Below, one piece after another: positions 8,711 through 18,044 of a stretch of 35,916 nucleotides of DNA. Under the pieces are notes generated by a model that was not told where the DNA came from, made no database searches, and worked only from the letters and a program-made list of their open reading frames with translations. Made by a program: the position numbers and the translations under genes. This stretch comes from Methanosalsum natronophilum (GTDB lineage: Archaea > Halobacteriota > Methanosarcinia > Methanosarcinales > Methanosarcinaceae). Within the stretch, counting starts at the first letter, position 1; the number at the start of each line of letters is the position of its first letter. The stretch is taken from the NCBI RefSeq assembly GCF_024808815.1, contig NZ_JANUCS010000003.1:129386-165301 (forward strand), read 5' to 3'.

Positions 8711-10027
8711 TTACATTCCCATTTTCTTCATCATTTTTTGCATATTGAATTTTCCGCCCCTCATACCTTTCATAGCATTTTGCATCATTTTATGATATTT
8801 TAGTAATTCTCGTACATCTTCTGGGTTATTTCCGGAACCTCTAGAGATCCTTTTGATCCTAGAACTACCTATAATACGTGGGTTTAACATTTCTTCTTCA
8901 GTCATAGAATCCATTATGATCCTATATCTTCCGAGCTTGTCACCAGTGACTTGATATGCATTTTCTGGAAGTTTTGCCCCTAGTCCACCAGGTAACATTT
9001 GCATGATCTGTTTCATTGGACCCATTTTATTCAAAGCTTCCATTTGTTTATACATGTCCTTGAGGGTAAACTTACCTCTCATCATAGATTCCATATCAAT
9101 ATCATCTTTATCAAGTGACTCTTCTGCCTTTTCTAACAAGCTTTTGATATCACCCATTCCTAAAAGACGCGATATGAATCGATCAGGTTCAAATCGTTCA
9201 AAGTCCTCAGGAGTTTCACCTGTACCAATAAATGCAATGGAAGAATTAGTTTCAGAAACTGCTGAAATGGCACCACCGCCTTTTGCAGTACCATCAAGTT
9301 TTGAGATAATAACGCCAGATATTCGTATGGATTCATTGAAAGCTCGAGCTTGTTCGCTTGCCTGTTGACCAATAGCAGCATCTAATACAAGGAATTTGTG
9401 ATCGGGGTCAAGTATTTCATGGATTTGTTCCATCTCTTTTATCAAGTCTTTCTCGAGTGCATGTCTTCCCGCAGTATCAATGATCTTGACATCGTACTTT
9501 TCAATCTCTTTAATTCCTCTCTTAACAATTTCTACAGCATCCTTGTTTTCTTCTTCACCGTAGAATGGGACATTCAATCTTTCACACAATGTCTTTAATT
9601 GCTGGTATGCACCTGGTCTGAACGTATCGGCACATACTACAGCAGGCTTGAGTCCTTTCTTTTGAAAATATCGTGCAAGTTTTGCAGTAGTTGTGGTTTT
9701 CCCACTACCCTGAAGTCCAATCATCATGATCTTTTGTTCTTTCAGTTGAACTTCAGTCCCTTTTCCGATAATGCTGATGAGCTCTTGATAAACAATTCTA
9801 ATGACATGTTCCTTTGGACTCATTCCCTTTGGCACTTCTTCTTTTAAAGCCCGCTCCTTTATTTTCTTTGACATCTCCATAACCATACTGACATTCACGT
9901 CAGATTGGAGCAAAGCTCTTTGAATATCTTTTACCACTTCGTTCACAGTTCTCTCGTCAATACGCCCTGAACTGACCAATTTTTTTAATGCATCCTGTAG
10001 AGAACTACCAAGTTTATCCATTACCAT
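8711..10027 (-). CDS. srp54: Signal recognition particle protein SRP54
   Basis: This GTPase of 438 residues binds SRP RNA and signal sequences and delivers ribosomes to the membrane receptor FtsY. The N-domain helices occupy 1-90. The G domain has [10 protein letters not shown] (104-113), [11 protein letters not shown] (134-144), DTAGRH (184-189) and the guanine-specificity [11 protein letters not shown] (242-252). The M domain runs from about 320 and contains [10 protein letters not shown], the RNA-contacting helix region, and a Met- and Lys-rich tail. The start at 10027 has a GGA about eight bases upstream; the Met at codon 3 is an alternative. The initiator tRNA gene lies 100 bp upstream on the same strand. 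Confidence 0.97.
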   Translation of the reverse strand: MVMDKLGSSLQDALKKLVSSGRIDERTVNEVVKDIQRALLQSDVNVSMVMEMSKKIKERALKEEVPKGMSPKEHVIRIVYQELISIIGKGTEVQLKEQKIMMIGLQGSGKTTTTAKLARYFQKKGLKPAVVCADTFRPGAYQQLKTLCERLNVPFYGEEENKDAVEIVKRGIKEIEKYDVKIIDTAGRHALEKDLIKEMEQIHEILDPDHKFLVLDAAIGQQASEQARAFNESIRISGVIISKLDGTAKGGGAISAVSETNSSIAFIGTGETPEDFERFEPDRFISRLLGMGDIKSLLEKAEESLDKDDIDMESMMRGKFTLKDMYKQMEALNKMGPMKQIMQMLPGGLGAKLPENAYQVTGDKLGRYRIIMDSMTEEEMLNPRIIGSSRIKRISRGSGNNPEDVRELLKYHKMMQNAMKGMRGGKFNMQKMMKKMGM

Positions 10028-10127
10028 AAGTATCGTCCTTTAGCTAAATGTAATGATAATAATATCTAATTAATTTAATAAAACATCATGCTAAATTAAG
10101 TAACTTTCGAACAAAAAAATAAGTAGA

Positions 10128-10202
10128 TAGCGGGGGATGGATTCGAACCATCGGTCTACGGGTTATGAGCCCGTCGGGATCTCCTGGCTACCCCACCCCG
10201 CT
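10128..10202 (-). tRNA. Initiator tRNA-Met (CAU)
   Basis: The minus strand folds into a full 75-base cloverleaf. The acceptor stem is AGCGGGG with CCCCGCT, the anticodon stem-loop is ACGGG-CTCATAA-CCCGT, and the T arm is GATGG-TTCGAAT-CCATC with discriminator A. Two features mark it as the initiator rather than the elongator: an A1-U72 first pair and three consecutive G-C pairs (GGG/CCC) next to the anticodon loop. No intron is present. CCA is not encoded. A TATA-like CTTTATATG lies on the minus strand at 10256-10248. Confidence 0.96.
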
Positions 10203-10247
10203 TCTTTATGCTATGCGTGAGGTACGCACTCTATAATGATATTGCCT

Positions 10248-10256
10248 CATATAAAG
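10248..10256 (-). promoter_or_regulatory. TATA box for initiator tRNA transcription
   Basis: CTTTATATG on the minus strand lies about 46 bp before the mature tRNA 5' end. This predicts a short precursor leader that RNase P would remove. Confidence 0.45.
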
Positions 10257-10383
10257 TTTGCGTATGATCACCATACAAATTATTTACTTTTACTATTTTA
10301 TACCAGGATAAAATTAAAAATAGCTGAAGTTCAATTATGAATATGTAAAATAGTTACTATCTTGGAAATGATTTCTGTAATGA

Positions 10384-10430
10384 TACTTATTTAAAGTATT
10401 AATTTCTAATTTATGTTTTGTAGTGGGGTA
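10384..10430 (+). promoter_or_regulatory. Predicted promoter and G-rich leader of the HEAT-repeat gene
   Basis: CTTATTTAAAG at about 10386-10396 is a TATA box 40-50 bp before the ATG. It predicts a leader of about 20 bases containing GGGG at 10425-10428. A similar G-run leader precedes several exported-protein genes later in the window. Confidence 0.45.
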
Positions 10431-10434
10431 GATT

Positions 10435-13350
10435 ATGTATAGAAATCTAAGGCGAAGCTTAGTTATAACTATATTCTTAGTATCTCTAATTTTACTTATA
10501 GTATCTACCATAAGCGTGGGTCTTGCAAGCATTTCTAATAGTGATGTAATAGATAGTTTCCCAAATACCAATATTGATCAAATTTCAAATGAAGTGGATA
10601 AGGATCAAAATTTTGTCATTACATCTTCAGTTAAAGATTTCTTTAAAACACATTTAGATTTCAGTAAACGTAATCTCGACACTGACAAATCTACTACTAA
10701 TAATATGTACATTCTCCAAGATGAAAATAAATGCAATATTTTAGAAAAGGAAGATATCCGTGCGGATTCAAGGTCAATTGAAATCCTGATACATTATCTT
10801 TCGGAAGGAAATGATGCTGAACGCAGATGTGCAAGTGCACTGCTTATTGATATTGGCACTCCTGCTATCAATCCTTTGATTAAAGAATTGAATGAAGCCG
10901 ATTCTTATACTAGATGGTATATTGAAGAAACATTGATTGGAATTGGTCGCACTTCAGTGCTCCCCCTAATTAACTCCATGGATTCTGCTAATCCTCAGGC
11001 AAAAAGTAGTATTATTGAAGTGTTAGGTAGATTAGGTGATTTAAGAGTAATTAATACATTAGTACCAGCATTACATGATGATAATGTTCAAGTGAGAATT
11101 TCTGCTGCACAAGCTTTAGGCAGGATTGGTGATGCTCGTGCAGTTGAACCCTTGATTGAATGTCTTTCAGATGAATCACCACATGTAAGAAAATCAGCAG
11201 CATACTCATTAGGTGAGATTGGAGATAACCGTGCAGTTGAACCTTTAATTGATTCACTTAATGACGAAAATAGGGATGTTAGGATTGCTGCGATCAACTC
11301 ACTTGCAGAAATCAGGGATACAAGGGCAGTTGAACCTCTGGTCCAAATCCTTGGAGATGAAGATGAGCATGTTAGGATGAATGCGATTGATGCTTTTGGT
11401 AGTATTAGAAGTAAAGCATCAATCACTCACTTGATCAATGCATTAAACGATGAGAATGAAAATGTAAGAAAGAACGCTGTAGAGATATTGGGTAAGAACC
11501 AGGAAATCAAAGCAGTGCCTTATATGATTGAACTAATGGAAGATCAAAACGAAGATATTAGAAAAAGCACTGCAAATTCTCTTATACTAATAGGTGAACC
11601 GGCAGTACCTCCATTGATAAACTCGCTCAAATACTCATCTTCTCCTTATAATGAAGAAAAAGCTGAGATATTAGTGAATATAGGTGAACCTGTTACTCCA
11701 TACCTAATGGAAGAGATTTATACAGGTAATAAGGATTTTCAGATACTTGCATTAACTACTTTTGGTGAAATTGGTGATGAGCGAACCATAGATACCTTGA
11801 TAGAATTCTTATCTAACCAAGATGCAGATGTTAGAATAGCTTCAGTGAACTCCTTACTCAGTTTTGGAGATGCAGCAATTGATCCCATCATTAATAAACT
11901 GGAGCAGGACCTTGATTACACTACAAGAAAATCAATCACATTCGCCCTTCTAGAACTTGGAGACGAGAATACAAGTGAATATGTTATAAGGTCCTTTGAT
12001 GAACTAGAGGATCAAAGACCAGTTCAGCATTTCACACAAATGGAAATTGGACCTGAGTTTAAAGTAGCAGACCCAACATCTTTAGAGTGGGTATTGAACC
12101 AAGAGGAACAAAAAACAAAACGACAAATAGCTGTTGCCCTTAATGAGATAGATACCCCGGAATCCGAGAATCTTGCAAGTGCAATAAACAGTGGTGATAA
12201 TAATAGACTCATCTCAACTTCAAACCAGATTGTTCAGAACTCGAACAATAAACTGGGAACTGAGAATGTTCTTGAAGCATTGCGCGACAATAAGGGGTAT
12301 GTAAGGATAAGTGCAATCTTCATGGCAGAACATCTCAAACATCCTTCATTCCAGGATAGTTTAAATCGTATCTTGTTGATGGATAATGACGAGATTAGAA
12401 ATGCTGCTGCATTTGCTACAGGTGAAATTGGTGATTCAAAATCAACTGAACCTCTGCTACGTATTTTACACCGAGATGATTATACTAATACCAGAAGCAG
12501 CTCAGCATTAGCACTTGGTAAAATAGGTGATGAAAGATCTGTCACGATACTATACCAATTACTGGCATATGATAAAGAGAGTTCTGTACGATCAAGATCT
12601 GCTCTTGCATTAGGTATGATAGGTGACGAACGAGCAATACCCTATCTGATCGATTCATTAGAGGATACAGATAACTATGTTCGATGGTATTCAGCCATTT
12701 CTTTAGGCATGGTTTATGATGACACTGCTGTCCATCCACTGATTAATGCTCTAAGTGACTCTGACAGTAATGTCAGGTGTGCAGCAGCATACTCCCTAGG
12801 TGAAATTGGTGATAATAAAGCTACAGGGGATTTGATAAAAGCATTACAGGATCCGAATAAGAATGTTAGGATCAGTGCATCATCGTCCTTAGGTAAAATT
12901 GGGGATTCTAGATCAGTTCCTGCATTAATATCAGCCTTAAACGATGTAGATAAGGATGTTAGGATAAATGCAGCCATATCTCTTGGAATGATTGGAGATG
13001 AAAGGGCCGTAGTTCCATTGATAACACTTCTGAATGATGATGATGATGAAGGAGTTCGTTCAGTAGCAGAGAAAACCTTAATATCAATAGGTGAACCTGC
13101 AATAGATCCATTAATAAATTCACTTAAAACAGCTGATAGTACTACTAAATGGACTATAATTGATATATTGGTACAAATAGGTGAACCCGCAATAGAACCA
13201 TTGATTAATTCTTTAGATGATGATGAGGTTAAGAGATATAGTTCAATTGCTTTAATTGAACTTGGTGATCCAAAATCAGTTGAACATTTAGTAGCAACAA
13301 TGAACAGGACAGAGAATAGTAATATTACTACAGATATTATGATACCTTAA
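10435..13350 (+). CDS. Exported/membrane-anchored HEAT-repeat (PBS lyase type) protein
   Basis: The 971-residue protein opens with a basic stretch (MYRNLRRS) and a hydrophobic segment at about 8-31, so it is secreted or anchored facing outside. Residues 100-530 and 610-960 are tandem HEAT repeats of about 31 residues with the PBS-lyase pattern D-x-x-VR-x-x-A-x-x-LG-x-IGD-x-RAVEPLI. They form an alpha solenoid, a protein-protein scaffold. The stretch at 535-610 lacks the repeat and splits the solenoid in two. No enzyme motif is visible, and lyase activity is not implied by the name. Its binding partner is unknown. The stop overlaps by four bases the stop of the convergent regulator gene. Variants ending in IGEPA-x-x-PLINSL recur at about 385 and 890-925. 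Confidence 0.88.
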   Translation: MYRNLRRSLVITIFLVSLILLIVSTISVGLASISNSDVIDSFPNTNIDQISNEVDKDQNFVITSSVKDFFKTHLDFSKRNLDTDKSTTNNMYILQDENKCNILEKEDIRADSRSIEILIHYLSEGNDAERRCASALLIDIGTPAINPLIKELNEADSYTRWYIEETLIGIGRTSVLPLINSMDSANPQAKSSIIEVLGRLGDLRVINTLVPALHDDNVQVRISAAQALGRIGDARAVEPLIECLSDESPHVRKSAAYSLGEIGDNRAVEPLIDSLNDENRDVRIAAINSLAEIRDTRAVEPLVQILGDEDEHVRMNAIDAFGSIRSKASITHLINALNDENENVRKNAVEILGKNQEIKAVPYMIELMEDQNEDIRKSTANSLILIGEPAVPPLINSLKYSSSPYNEEKAEILVNIGEPVTPYLMEEIYTGNKDFQILALTTFGEIGDERTIDTLIEFLSNQDADVRIASVNSLLSFGDAAIDPIINKLEQDLDYTTRKSITFALLELGDENTSEYVIRSFDELEDQRPVQHFTQMEIGPEFKVADPTSLEWVLNQEEQKTKRQIAVALNEIDTPESENLASAINSGDNNRLISTSNQIVQNSNNKLGTENVLEALRDNKGYVRISAIFMAEHLKHPSFQDSLNRILLMDNDEIRNAAAFATGEIGDSKSTEPLLRILHRDDYTNTRSSSALALGKIGDERSVTILYQLLAYDKESSVRSRSALALGMIGDERAIPYLIDSLEDTDNYVRWYSAISLGMVYDDTAVHPLINALSDSDSNVRCAAAYSLGEIGDNKATGDLIKALQDPNKNVRISASSSLGKIGDSRSVPALISALNDVDKDVRINAAISLGMIGDERAVVPLITLLNDDDDEGVRSVAEKTLISIGEPAIDPLINSLKTADSTTKWTIIDILVQIGEPAIEPLINSLDDDEVKRYSSIALIELGDPKSVEHLVATMNRTENSNITTDIMIP

Positions 13351-13880
13351 CTTATTTGAGTATCAACCTTTTTTGCAGCAATCTCTATTGCATCCATTAA
13401 ACTATCTTTTGGCATAATGGTTGCTACTGGTATGTTCAATATCTTCTCAACTGTAGGACTTACTATAGGAGCACATACAAGTGCTTTTGCCCCTTCACGC
13501 TCGGCCTTGACTGCTGCAACAATAGCATCTTCCATAGTATAAGCTGAATATTCTCTGATCGTCAGTAACTTACCATCAATGGCTTTTCTTGTTTCATTTA
13601 TATTATCGAGTACATGCCTTGCAGCAATTATTGCAATAAAATCACCATCTTGACCTTCGTCTAATTGTCTAATACTGGTAACTATTTGCCTCATTGTGTT
13701 CATATTAGGTTTTCTTTTACCTGACATGATCTTATAGAGCGTGCTAACAGGTATTTCAGAAACTTGGGAAAAATCATTTACATTCAAGTTGAGGTCATCT
13801 TTTAGAACACGTTCAAATACTTTTTGAAACTCTTCATCACTTTCAAATATGGCCCTTATAACTTTATCTGCAGCTTTCAT
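13347..13880 (-). CDS. XRE-type HTH transcriptional regulator with C-terminal sensor-like domain
   Basis: The N-terminal part contains a helix-turn-helix (VNDFSQVSEIPVSTLYKIMSG, then KRKPNMNTMRQI) of the Cro/C1 kind. The C-terminal part (AYTMEDAIVAAVKAEREGAKALV, ending in VEKILNIPVATI) looks like an alpha/beta ligand domain with a PrpR-N-like feel; the fold is inference. The longest frame begins with TTG at 13946, but the ATG at 13880 has GGAG nine bases upstream and gives 177 residues, so I prefer it. The ATG at 13907 is another option. It is divergent from the ABC importer with about 190 bp between starts, so it probably regulates the importer or senses its substrate. A TATA-like AAAAATTATTTATT lies near 13960-13975 on the minus strand. 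Confidence 0.75.
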   Translation of the reverse strand: MKAADKVIRAIFESDEEFQKVFERVLKDDLNLNVNDFSQVSEIPVSTLYKIMSGKRKPNMNTMRQIVTSIRQLDEGQDGDFIAIIAARHVLDNINETRKAIDGKLLTIREYSAYTMEDAIVAAVKAEREGAKALVCAPIVSPTVEKILNIPVATIMPKDSLMDAIEIAAKKVDTQIS

Positions 13881-14014
13881 ACATTTGAACTCCGATTTAA
13901 AAGACATTTCATTAGTTTCATAATAAAATTCTTTCCTCAACAACAAACATCCTTTTTGTACAATAAATAATTTTTAATGGGACAATAAGGACATAATATT
14001 AATGTATGAGGAAA

Positions 14015-14066
14015 CTAATATATATTATTATCTAACAAATAAACATGCAACACATAAAGAGGTGTT
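14015..14066 (+). promoter_or_regulatory. Predicted promoter and RBS of the ABC importer operon
   Basis: AATATATATTA at 14017-14027 is a TATA box that predicts transcription from about 14047. A GAGGTG at about 14060 lies just before the ATG at 14072. This rules against the longer reading frame that starts at 14045, because that ATG would lie at or before the transcription start. Confidence 0.55.
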
Positions 14067-14071
14067 ATAAT

Positions 14072-15076
14072 ATGAAACTCATAAAGAAAAATTCGGTTAA
14101 AGTTGTTATTATTTCTATGCTGGTGTTACTAGCCGCAGTCATGTTTGCTGGTTGTGCAATGCTTGAAGATGATACTGAACTCAGGTTCAGTTATCAACCA
14201 AGTACTCACCAGATAGCTTACATGATAGCTGAAGATAAAGGTTGGTGGCTGGAAGACCTAGCACCGTATGGAATAGAGAGTATAGATGATAGGGAGTTTG
14301 GAACAGGTGCTCCTCAGATGCAAGCAATGATGGCAGGACATACAGATGTAGCCTATGTTGGTGCTGCTCCATATATATCTGCTTTAGATAAAGGCCTGGA
14401 TGCAAAGATCGTGGCTGCAGTGCAAACACAGGGTTCCAGCCTTGTGCTTCTTGACGAACATGCAGAGACATATGAATCACCAGAGGATCTTAGGGGACTT
14501 ACTATAGCAACATTCCCTCCAGGTACTATACAGGATACGATCTTACGTACATGGTTAAAGGACAATGGTCTTGAACCAGGTGATGATGTAGAAATTGCTG
14601 GAATGGGCCCCGGAGAGGCTGTAAGTGCAATCACTGCTGGTCAGGTTGACGGTGTTTTCTTACCACATCCATCCCCATCAATTATAGTCAATGAAGGTGC
14701 AGGAACTATAGTTGCAGAATCTGGGGAAATCGCAGCAGATCACGCATGCTGTGTGCTTGTAGTCAGTGGTGAACTAATTCGTGAAAACCCTGAAATGGTA
14801 GAACAAATTGTAAGAACACATATCAGGGCAAACAACTATGTCGATGAAAACCATGATGAAGCAGCTGATGTCTACGCTAAGTTCACTGGACAGAGTGCTG
14901 AGGTAACCAAGCAATCTCTAGTTGACTGGGATGGTGAATTTGTTTCAGATCCAAATATAATCGTGGATGCAACTCTAGCTTATGCACAGCAACAACATGA
15001 CCTTGGTTATGTTGATAAAGAGTTGACCAAAGAGGACATCTTTGATACTAGCTTCTATGAAGCGGCTAAAGACTAA
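14072..15076 (+). CDS. ABC transporter substrate-binding lipoprotein (nitrate/sulfonate/bicarbonate family)
   Basis: The 334-residue protein is an SsuA/TauA/THI5-like binding protein on the outer face of the membrane. From the preferred start it has a basic N-terminus, a hydrophobic stretch and a lipobox MFAGC with lipid-attached Cys28. Family features follow: FSYQPSTHQIAYMIAEDKGW, where the ligand loop begins; FGTGAPQMQAMMAGHTDVAYVG; LRGLTIATFPPGT; and AITAGQVDGVFLPHP. The substrate cannot be read from sequence. Sulfonates, taurine, nitrate, pyrimidine precursors or a sulfur compound are all possible, and a sulfonate would make sense for coenzyme M metabolism, but this is speculation. It is the first gene of a three-gene importer. 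A hairpin separates it from the permease gene. Confidence 0.88.
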   Translation: MKLIKKNSVKVVIISMLVLLAAVMFAGCAMLEDDTELRFSYQPSTHQIAYMIAEDKGWWLEDLAPYGIESIDDREFGTGAPQMQAMMAGHTDVAYVGAAPYISALDKGLDAKIVAAVQTQGSSLVLLDEHAETYESPEDLRGLTIATFPPGTIQDTILRTWLKDNGLEPGDDVEIAGMGPGEAVSAITAGQVDGVFLPHPSPSIIVNEGAGTIVAESGEIAADHACCVLVVSGELIRENPEMVEQIVRTHIRANNYVDENHDEAADVYAKFTGQSAEVTKQSLVDWDGEFVSDPNIIVDATLAYAQQQHDLGYVDKELTKEDIFDTSFYEAAKD

Positions 15077-15122
15077 TAATAAGTTATTTCAATATGAAAA
15101 TACATTATTAGTCCTAGTACCT

Positions 15123-15150
15123 GAAAGGTCTAGCGAAAATTAGACCTTTC
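15123..15150 (+). terminator. Intercistronic 10-bp hairpin between binding protein and permease
   Basis: GAAAGGTCTA (15123-15132) and TAGACCTTTC (15141-15150) form a perfect 10-bp stem with the loop GCGAAAAT. It stands 47 bp after the binding-protein stop. There is only a weak T-rich tail (CTCTTTATTC), so it is more likely a partial terminator or mRNA-stabilising structure that raises binding-protein yield over the permease. Confidence 0.7.
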
Positions 15151-15184
15151 CACTCTTTATTCGTACTTATCTATTGGTGAATAA

Positions 15185-15973
15185 ATGATCAAGCGGACCA
15201 TTAACTTTTTTAAAAATAGGAATATTGAGATTGCTTCTTTAATAGGTCTTATTGTAATCTGGCAATTAGTTGCAGACTACGTAGTTCAACGCACATTGTT
15301 TTTACCAAGCTTTACTGAAGTGATTAGTGCATTGGTCAGAATTATCGAAACTGGTGTGCTTTTCACTGACATTCAAACAAGTCTTTTACATTTTGGAATT
15401 GGTATTGGGTCTGCACTGATAGTAGGTATTCCTATAGGCGTTATTATGGGTTGGTTCACTTTAGGTAACCGTATATTCGACCCTATTGTAGAGATATTAA
15501 GACCAATACCACCACTTGCATGGATCCCATTTGCTCTCATATGGCTTGGCTTAACTCACACGGCTGCAGGTTTTGTTGTGTTTGTAGGTGCCGTGTTCCC
15601 AATAGTCATCAACACTTATACTGGTTTTAAGAGCACTTCTAGGATATATGTAGAAGCCGCTAAAGTACTAGGATGTGTTCGTGACCGTGACCTAATATCC
15701 AAGGTAGCATTTCCGTCTTCTATGCCTTCAATCACTGCTGGGATCAGGATAGGTATGGGTGTTGGCTGGATGTGTTTAGTTGCAGCCGAACTGTTTGGAG
15801 TAAGTAGGTTTGGACTTGGGTACAAGATATGGTTCCACTACTCATTACACCAAATGGACTTTGTATTAACTTACATGCTGATACTTGGTATAATTGGCCT
15901 TTTGATTGATAAAGGATTCAGGTTTGTTGTAGATACTTATCTTCTTAAATGGAGAAAAGGAGTGGTGGTATAA
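15185..15973 (+). CDS. ABC transporter permease (SsuC/TauC-like)
   Basis: The 262-residue membrane protein has about six hydrophobic segments: near 16-36, 65-90, 105-125, 127-147, 185-205 and 225-245. The EAA loop that contacts the ATPase is visible as [21 protein letters not shown], followed by [16 protein letters not shown], typical of BPD_transp_1 permeases of the nitrate/sulfonate/taurine group. The start ATG is at 15185, 34 bp after the intercistronic hairpin. Its last base overlaps the first base of the ATPase gene (TAATG), indicating translational coupling. Confidence 0.92.
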   Translation: MIKRTINFFKNRNIEIASLIGLIVIWQLVADYVVQRTLFLPSFTEVISALVRIIETGVLFTDIQTSLLHFGIGIGSALIVGIPIGVIMGWFTLGNRIFDPIVEILRPIPPLAWIPFALIWLGLTHTAAGFVVFVGAVFPIVINTYTGFKSTSRIYVEAAKVLGCVRDRDLISKVAFPSSMPSITAGIRIGMGVGWMCLVAAELFGVSRFGLGYKIWFHYSLHQMDFVLTYMLILGIIGLLIDKGFRFVVDTYLLKWRKGVVV

Positions 15974-16731
15974 TGGGCACCCTCGAGATAAAATTATCCA
16001 AATCATTTGAAAAAGATAAATCAAAAACTACTGTAGCTTTAGAAGATGTTGAACTTACTGTAAAAGATGGAGATTTTCTATGCATTATAGGTCCATCAGG
16101 ATGTGGTAAGACTACACTTCTCAGACTTGTTGCAGGACTGGACGAACCTACAAGTGGTAATATTGCTCTTGATGGAAAACGTATCATGGGTCCAGATTCA
16201 AGAAAAGGGATGGTATTCCAGGAATATTCACTTTTTCCTTGGAGAACAGTGATTCGTAATGTTTCCTTTGGACTCGAAATGCAAGGTAAAGAAAAAGAGG
16301 AATCAAATGAGATCGCTCGAAGGTACCTTAAATTAGTAGGACTTGAACAGTTTGAAACAAGTTATCCACACGAACTATCAGGTGGTATGAGACAAAGGGT
16401 TGCAATCGCACGAGCCCTTGCTAACAATCCAGAAATACTTTTAATGGATGAACCTTTCGGTTCTCTTGACGCTCAAACTAGGAACGCATTACAGATAGAA
16501 CTGCTTGATATCTGGAAAAAGGAACATTTAACTATCCTTTTCGTAACTCATAGTGTTGACGAAGCCGTTTTCCTTGCAGATAAGATTGCTGTCATGTCGC
16601 GTCGACCTGGTAAGATCAAAGAAGTAGTTGAAGTTGAACTCGAAAGGCCACGTGACAGAACAAGCCCTGAAGCTAATAGGATCAGGACAAATATATTAAA
16701 GAAACTTGAAAAAGAAAGAAAAGGAGATTAA
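15973..16731 (+). CDS. ABC transporter ATP-binding protein (SsuB/TauB-like)
   Basis: The 252-residue ATPase energises the importer. Walker [10 protein letters not shown] is at 40-48, Q-loop [10 protein letters not shown] at 81-90, the signature LSGGMRQR at 135-142, Walker B ILLMDEP at 155-161, D-loop GSLDAQT and the switch His193 in FVTHSVDEA. The longest frame starts at 15949, inside the permease gene, but the ATG at 15973 has GGAGTGGTGG immediately upstream and forms a TAATG junction, so it is the likely start. It ends the importer operon. The next gene is convergent and only 12 bp away. Confidence 0.95.
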   Translation: MGTLEIKLSKSFEKDKSKTTVALEDVELTVKDGDFLCIIGPSGCGKTTLLRLVAGLDEPTSGNIALDGKRIMGPDSRKGMVFQEYSLFPWRTVIRNVSFGLEMQGKEKEESNEIARRYLKLVGLEQFETSYPHELSGGMRQRVAIARALANNPEILLMDEPFGSLDAQTRNALQIELLDIWKKEHLTILFVTHSVDEAVFLADKIAVMSRRPGKIKEVVEVELERPRDRTSPEANRIRTNILKKLEKERKGD

Positions 16732-16743
16732 ATACCAATTTAA

Positions 16744-17175
16744 TTATTCAGTTCGTACGATCACTTTTGTACCCGACTCAACCTTTTTAATCTCAGCTTT
16801 CCCTACAATCTCAAGTAAACCTTCAGAACGAGCATAATTTATAGAACAACCGGGTCGAATCTTCATATTACCATAACTTGTAGCCTCATTTTCAATGATC
16901 GTGTTGTCAAGGACCAGTAAATCATAATTAACCTCAATATTTTCACCAACATGACAATTCGGTCCTACAAGGGCACTGTTAGCAATAACACTACTTTTCA
17001 CATTATTACATTTACCCATCTCGAGCTCTCCTGAAACGTATAAACTACCCCAGAAATTAACATTCGAACCTGTTAAGAGGTTACCTTGAATAACAATATC
17101 ATCTTCAAAATAAGAACCCCTTCTTACAATGTAAGTATTTGTAGGGGGATGGTACTTTATGTTTTCTGTTTCCAT
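16744..17175 (-). CDS. Bactofilin-like polymer-forming protein
   Basis: The 143-residue protein consists of short beta strands with regularly placed Gly and Asn, such as DIVIQGNLLTGSNVNFWGSLYVSG and VIANSALVGPNCHVGENIEV. This is the rhythm of a right-handed beta-helix as in bactofilins (polymer-forming cytoskeletal proteins); a hexapeptide acyltransferase-like helix is the alternative. It lacks signal peptide and membrane segment, so it is cytoplasmic. No catalytic residue is evident. It lies 60 bp downstream of the toroid-protein gene on the same strand and may share its transcript. The job in archaea is not established. Confidence 0.6.
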   Translation of the reverse strand: METENIKYHPPTNTYIVRRGSYFEDDIVIQGNLLTGSNVNFWGSLYVSGELEMGKCNNVKSSVIANSALVGPNCHVGENIEVNYDLLVLDNTIIENEATSYGNMKIRPGCSINYARSEGLLEIVGKAEIKKVESGTKVIVRTE

Positions 17176-17235
17176 TGTATCACAATATTATAATTAGGTA
17201 ATTATTATTTCTTACTAAGCCTCTATGGAAAATGA

Positions 17236-17982
17236 TCATTTATTTAACATTAATTCATATTTTGCTAATGAGATTAGGGTTAAGGCGGATACAGTTATAG
17301 TCGGCTTATTACATTCATTGATTTGATGAGTTAACCAAGAGATCGAATCATCCAGTTCGTTCGTGTAACCTGCACTTATCACTGCCTGAATTGCTATATT
17401 GCTGGTGGCAAGATGTTGCCACCCACCATTCATCATACGTTGTTCTAAGACCCATTTAGAGTATTTTTCAATAAAGTTAGTGTATATACCTGCATCAGTT
17501 TTTATTTTTGTTTTTTTAACTAACTCTATTTGTTTGGATAATGCAATGATTATTAATGAAACTGTACCCACATGCAACCACTTCTCATTGAAATTATCTA
17601 TCAACCACTTGCAACAGAGCTCATCGTAAATACCTACATCTCCTAAGGCTTTTAGTGCATAGGTAGTATCATAAATATCCTCATTCCAAGACCCATCCGT
17701 CTTTTGAGAGAGTATCATACTGGTCAATTTGTTATATATGATCCCAGAATCCACAAGTGCAGTAGAGGCTCTTGATATATCTCTAACAGTAACATTAGAT
17801 GAATTGAGAGCTAATAACAGGTTCTTGATATGCTCATGGAGAATCTCCAGATGTACATAATCATCATCTGCCCATAGGTTATAAGCAGAGACTACCCGTG
17901 AAAGCTCTTTTATGGATATAGGTTTCTCACCTTCTATATAACGTATAAGACTTTTTACTGTATCACTTTCCATCTTGTGCAT
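17236..17982 (-). CDS. Prenyltransferase/squalene-cyclase-type alpha/alpha-toroid repeat protein
   Basis: The 248-residue protein has two clear QW-like repeats: SQKTDGSWNEDIYDTTYALKA at about 91-111 and MMNGGWQHLATSNIAIQAV at about 188-206, in a helical background. These are the sequence signs of the alpha/alpha barrel of terpene cyclases and protein prenyltransferase beta subunits. It is less than half the size of a squalene cyclase, lacks the DxDD motif, and shows no convincing zinc-binding set, so enzyme activity is doubtful. It may be a binding scaffold. No signal peptide is seen. The start is either the ATG at 17982 or the one three codons downstream. Confidence 0.6.
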   Translation of the reverse strand: MHKMESDTVKSLIRYIEGEKPISIKELSRVVSAYNLWADDDYVHLEILHEHIKNLLLALNSSNVTVRDISRASTALVDSGIIYNKLTSMILSQKTDGSWNEDIYDTTYALKALGDVGIYDELCCKWLIDNFNEKWLHVGTVSLIIIALSKQIELVKKTKIKTDAGIYTNFIEKYSKWVLEQRMMNGGWQHLATSNIAIQAVISAGYTNELDDSISWLTHQINECNKPTITVSALTLISLAKYELMLNK

Positions 17983-18044
17983 ACCTGAATTATTATGACA
18001 TATAAATTAAACGAAATATATCGACTAATCTCATTTACCTGAAA

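Noticed and set aside
13881-13946. TTG start for the XRE regulator
   Set aside because: It lacks a ribosome binding site, while the ATG at 13880 has GGAG nine bases upstream. The longer form cannot be fully excluded.
14045-14071. Upstream ATG for the ABC binding protein
   Set aside because: It would put extra residues before the lipoprotein signal and lies at or before the predicted transcription start. GAGGTG precedes the ATG at 14072.
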